Source: an uncultured Pseudomonadota bacterium
GTDB lineage: Bacteria > Myxococcota_A > UBA796 > SXON01
Direction: 5' to 3'
NCBI GenBank assembly: GCA_903900265.1
Contig: CAIUMM010000026.1
Coordinates: 124,001-188,000, forward strand
Length of the DNA stretch: 64,000 bases
Made by a program: the position numbers and the translations under genes. Within the stretch, counting starts at the first letter, position 1; every line of letters starts with the position of its first letter. The notes below the pieces were generated by a model. The model was not told the DNA's origin. It made no database searches and saw only the letters and a list, made by a program, of their open reading frames with translations. This document shows, piece after piece, positions 61,244 through 64,000 of the stretch.

Positions 61244-64000
61244 GTGCGTCCTTCGTCGCTGCTCTCTCTCTCCCCGCTCTCCATGGTCGTGTCCTTGGCG
61301 TTGCTTTCGCCGCTCGCGATGCTCGGTGCGCCGGCCTACGCGGCGGACGGCACCGACGAGCTGCTGTCCGACCAGATGCGTGTGCCGCCGGTCGTCATCT
61401 TCGTGGTCGACATGTCGAGCGACATGAACAACTCCTGCGATGGCGTCAGCGCAACCTCGTGCTGGAGCGACGCCGTTCAGGCGATCGGCAACCTCTCGCG
61501 TCACTTTGACTTTGCGCGCTTCGGCGTGGTGGGCACCTCCGAGCTGGCGGGCACCGACACGTACACGCCTATCGCCAAGGTCGGTAGCTCCTACGCGGAC
61601 ATCGCTGCTGCGCTCGCGGCCGTCTCGCCCTACTCGACCTCCACGCGCAACATCGCCGAGACCGTCGAGTCGGTGGATTTGGATCTGCTCTCGCTCTCCA
61701 CCGTAGACGGGGACGGCGAGTCGGATTGGACCTCCTCGCCGATCGCGTATTCGTGTGCGGAGACCCACATCATCGTCCTGACCCGCGACAAGCCGGTGGA
61801 CGACGACCAGATCGAGTTCGGCGCCGCCTCGGCGTCGTTCTCTCCCGACGTGATGTGTGACGCCGCGGGCTCGCCGGTCTCCCCCGACGAGCAGTGCCTC
61901 TACGACTCGGTGGTGACCGACTCCTACTACGAGGATTGGTCTACGTTGACGGGCTTGCAGCGGGCGGTGGTGCACACCATCGGCTTGGGCTTCGCCTCGG
62001 GCTCGCTCGCCGACCAGCTCTATGAGAACGCCGCGTTGCAGACCGGCGGCGCAGGCACGTACTCGCTGGTCAGCTCCGGCAGCGAGATCCTGAACGGCAT
62101 CTTGTCGATCTTCACCGAGATCCAAGCCGGCACCTACACGCGCTCCTCGCCGGTCATCACCGTCGACGGCGCGTACATGATCTACGACTACTACGAGCTG
62201 ACCGGGTCCAACCCGCTCGCACAAGGTCACGTGCGCGCCTACTCGCTGGTCTCCGATCCCTCCGATCCGTACTACGGGCAGGTGGACTACTCGGTGGGCG
62301 ACCCCGCCTACGGCGGCGCGGTGTGGGACGGCGGAAACCTGCTGGTCAGCCGTATCGTGGAGCACGCCGACCACAACGAATTCGACAATGACGGTATCCG
62401 TCATCGTGACATCTACTTCTGGGATGACACGGTCGCGGCCAGCTACATGTCGGCGTCCGCTGTTGCCGACCGGCGGCTCTCCTTTGACCGTGACTTCGTC
62501 ACGTCGATCGGCGTCAATCCAGTTCTGGACAACTTCATCGACACCACGCGCTCGGATTGGTCTGGCTGCGTGGCTGGCACGACGTCGCCGGAGCAGTACG
62601 ACTTCGATCTGGACTGCGACGTCGACGACGACGACATGCAGGCGCTGGTCGACTTTGGTCGTGGTTTGCCGACCGCCACCTTCCGCTATCTCGACATTGA
62701 GCACGGCTCCTGGAAGCTTCAGGACTCGCCCTACGCCATCCCCGTGGTGGTCTCGGCGCGTGACGGCATGTACTCGATGGACACGTCCTACCAGGCGTTC
62801 CTCGCGACGCTCGAGGCCGACACCGAGTCGGCTCCCGAGATCGTGCTGGTGCCGGCGAACGACGGCATGCTCCACGCCTTCCGCCTCGAAGACGACCCTG
62901 CCACCGTAAACGACGAGAAGGGTCAAGAGCTGTGGGGTTGGATCCCCGGTTATTTGCTGCAGCGTGAGCATGACACCGAGTGGGCCAACCACCTCGCTGA
63001 TCAGATGCTCTACGGCCGTACCTTTATGTTTGACGCGAGCCCGGTCGTCGAAGACGTCTGGATCGATCAGCCGGGCGCAGGCTACGGGACGAAAGCGGCC
63101 GACGGCAGCGAATGGCACCGCATCGTCGTGGTTTCGCAGGGCCTCGGCGGCCCGGTCACCATGGCGTTGGACATCACCAGCACGCGGTATCCGCAGTTCC
63201 TTTGGGAACAAACCAACACGACCGACCACACAGCGATGGGCTACACCACCAGTCGCCCGGTGGTGTTTGACGTCTACGACGGCGCGCGCTCGCACGATCA
63301 GTGGGTCGCGATGTGGGGCGGCGGCCGCGCGGCCGGGTACACCGGGAGCAGCGGCAACGCGTACTACCAGTCGGCGGAAGCCAACCTCTACATGTGGAAC
63401 ACCGGTGACACGCCGCACTCCGACACCGAGAGCGTGGGCTACTCTTCGGCCGGTGACAACATCGACACCGAACATCCGGACATCCCGCCGGAGACCGCCT
63501 CGACGTTGAACTACGACAGCGACTCCAACCTCGAAAATTCGTACATCTCCGCCGCCCTCGCGGTTGTAGACGTCGACGGCGACGGCGACGGCGACGTCAT
63601 GTACTTCCCCGTCACCACGTCCTACACGCCCACCGACGGCACCAACGAAGACGGCAGCGCAGGCACCGGCCCCGGCGATCCGACCATCCCGGGATCGTCG
63701 TGGATGTACAAGGCGATCGTCAACACCTCGACGCCGGACGATCTGACCTGGTGCAAGTGGTACGATCCGATGAGCGGCACCGACGGCAGCAATGGCGTTG
63801 GCGCCCGCCCCGAGGTCTACTACGGCGCCACGACGTCTTGGCTCGACGGCAGCTACGCCGGCTCTTTGGGCGTGTACTGGGGCACCGGCACGCCCTTCGA
63901 CCGGGAAGGTACGGCACAAGGCTACTTCTTCGCGATGTACGACAGCGAGCCGCTGAGCTGCGCCTCTACCGCGCAGCCGATCACCTGCAACGGCGCCGAT
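61244..64000 (+). CDS. PilY1-like tip-associated adhesin, C-terminus cut by window edge
   Basis: 919 codons are visible with no stop. The start is a GTG at 61244 with GAGG five bases upstream (an in-frame GTG at 61238 is alternative). A signal peptide (SLALLSPLAMLGAPAYAADG) is followed by a VWA-like domain (VVIFVVDMSSDMNN) in which the usual DxSxS is DxSxD. The PilY1 propeller follows (DGMLHAFRLEDDPATV, GELWGWIPGYLLQR-type segments, VVVSQGLGGPVTMALDIT) with an EF-hand-like DVDGDGDGDVMYF. In known systems PilY1 sits at the pilus tip, promotes assembly and adheres to surfaces. It completes a pilV-W-X-Y1 set. Confidence 0.92.
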   Translation, partial: MRPSSLLSLSPLSMVVSLALLSPLAMLGAPAYAADGTDELLSDQMRVPPVVIFVVDMSSDMNNSCDGVSATSCWSDAVQAIGNLSRHFDFARFGVVGTSELAGTDTYTPIAKVGSSYADIAAALAAVSPYSTSTRNIAETVESVDLDLLSLSTVDGDGESDWTSSPIAYSCAETHIIVLTRDKPVDDDQIEFGAASASFSPDVMCDAAGSPVSPDEQCLYDSVVTDSYYEDWSTLTGLQRAVVHTIGLGFASGSLADQLYENAALQTGGAGTYSLVSSGSEILNGILSIFTEIQAGTYTRSSPVITVDGAYMIYDYYELTGSNPLAQGHVRAYSLVSDPSDPYYGQVDYSVGDPAYGGAVWDGGNLLVSRIVEHADHNEFDNDGIRHRDIYFWDDTVAASYMSASAVADRRLSFDRDFVTSIGVNPVLDNFIDTTRSDWSGCVAGTTSPEQYDFDLDCDVDDDDMQALVDFGRGLPTATFRYLDIEHGSWKLQDSPYAIPVVVSARDGMYSMDTSYQAFLATLEADTESAPEIVLVPANDGMLHAFRLEDDPATVNDEKGQELWGWIPGYLLQREHDTEWANHLADQMLYGRTFMFDASPVVEDVWIDQPGAGYGTKAADGSEWHRIVVVSQGLGGPVTMALDITSTRYPQFLWEQTNTTDHTAMGYTTSRPVVFDVYDGARSHDQWVAMWGGGRAAGYTGSSGNAYYQSAEANLYMWNTGDTPHSDTESVGYSSAGDNIDTEHPDIPPETASTLNYDSDSNLENSYISAALAVVDVDGDGDGDVMYFPVTTSYTPTDGTNEDGSAGTGPGDPTIPGSSWMYKAIVNTSTPDDLTWCKWYDPMSGTDGSNGVGARPEVYYGATTSWLDGSYAGSLGVYWGTGTPFDREGTAQGYFFAMYDSEPLSCASTAQPITCNGAD

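Noticed and set aside
61142-63919. Long minus-strand frame opposite the PilY1 gene
   Set aside because: The same reason: biased composition, no domains, and a well-supported plus-strand PilY1 reading.

Overview
The window is about 64 kb of gene-dense, GC-rich bacterial chromosome. It carries 59 protein-coding genes; two are cut by the window edges, and no intergenic gap exceeds about 250 bases. Several features point to a deltaproteobacterium-type organism, most likely Myxococcota: many secreted lipoproteins with LxGC lipoboxes, Asp-Thr-Gly-rich tails, FG-GAP and Ig-like repeats, transmembrane Ser/Thr kinases including one with a PEGA-like tail, a TolQ-ExbD-ExbD operon and a type IV pilus minor-pilin cluster. 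This is inference from gene content; there is no rRNA in the window. No tRNA, IS element, prophage or CRISPR array was seen.

Left part (1-12 kb): a membrane Ser/Thr kinase (cut at the left edge) is divergent from polyphosphate kinase, which is translationally coupled to a beta-propeller-like protein; two small genes follow. On the minus strand an operon runs TolQ, ExbD, ExbD, a PlsB-type acyltransferase and a GpsA-like protein that seems to have lost catalytic residues. A B12-binding-type radical SAM gene lies upstream.

12-22 kb: a lamin-tail lipoprotein, a lytic transglycosylase, a HAD hydrolase, an SDR (minus strand), a bactofilin-like beta-helix protein, then a VWA lipoprotein, an outer-membrane beta-barrel and a TPR protein. 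The last three, with the TolQ/ExbD/ExbD motor, resemble in composition the CglB/Glt/AglRQS gliding system of Myxococcus.

22-38 kb: a minus-strand envelope operon (three exported proteins and a ferredoxin) ends in rpsR and shares a bidirectional terminator with the TPR gene. Then come a lipoprotein with a seven-repeat FG-GAP region, a second radical SAM protein, a 1029-residue Ig-array/beta-barrel protein, and a methyltransferase overlapping a third radical SAM gene.

38-52 kb: a Rieske operon with two unknown partners; a tightly overlapping minus-strand run (a small exported helical protein, DedA, alcohol dehydrogenase, truD, nucleoside phosphorylase); the folD and FmdB pair; the housekeeping series yceD-rpmF-plsX-acpP-fabF-rpiB-glyA; and a haem/copper lipoprotein operon. 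52-64 kb: a PEGA-type kinase and two lipoproteins, an NtrC-type regulator and TPR protein, four minor-pilin-like genes and a PilY1-like gene cut by the right edge.
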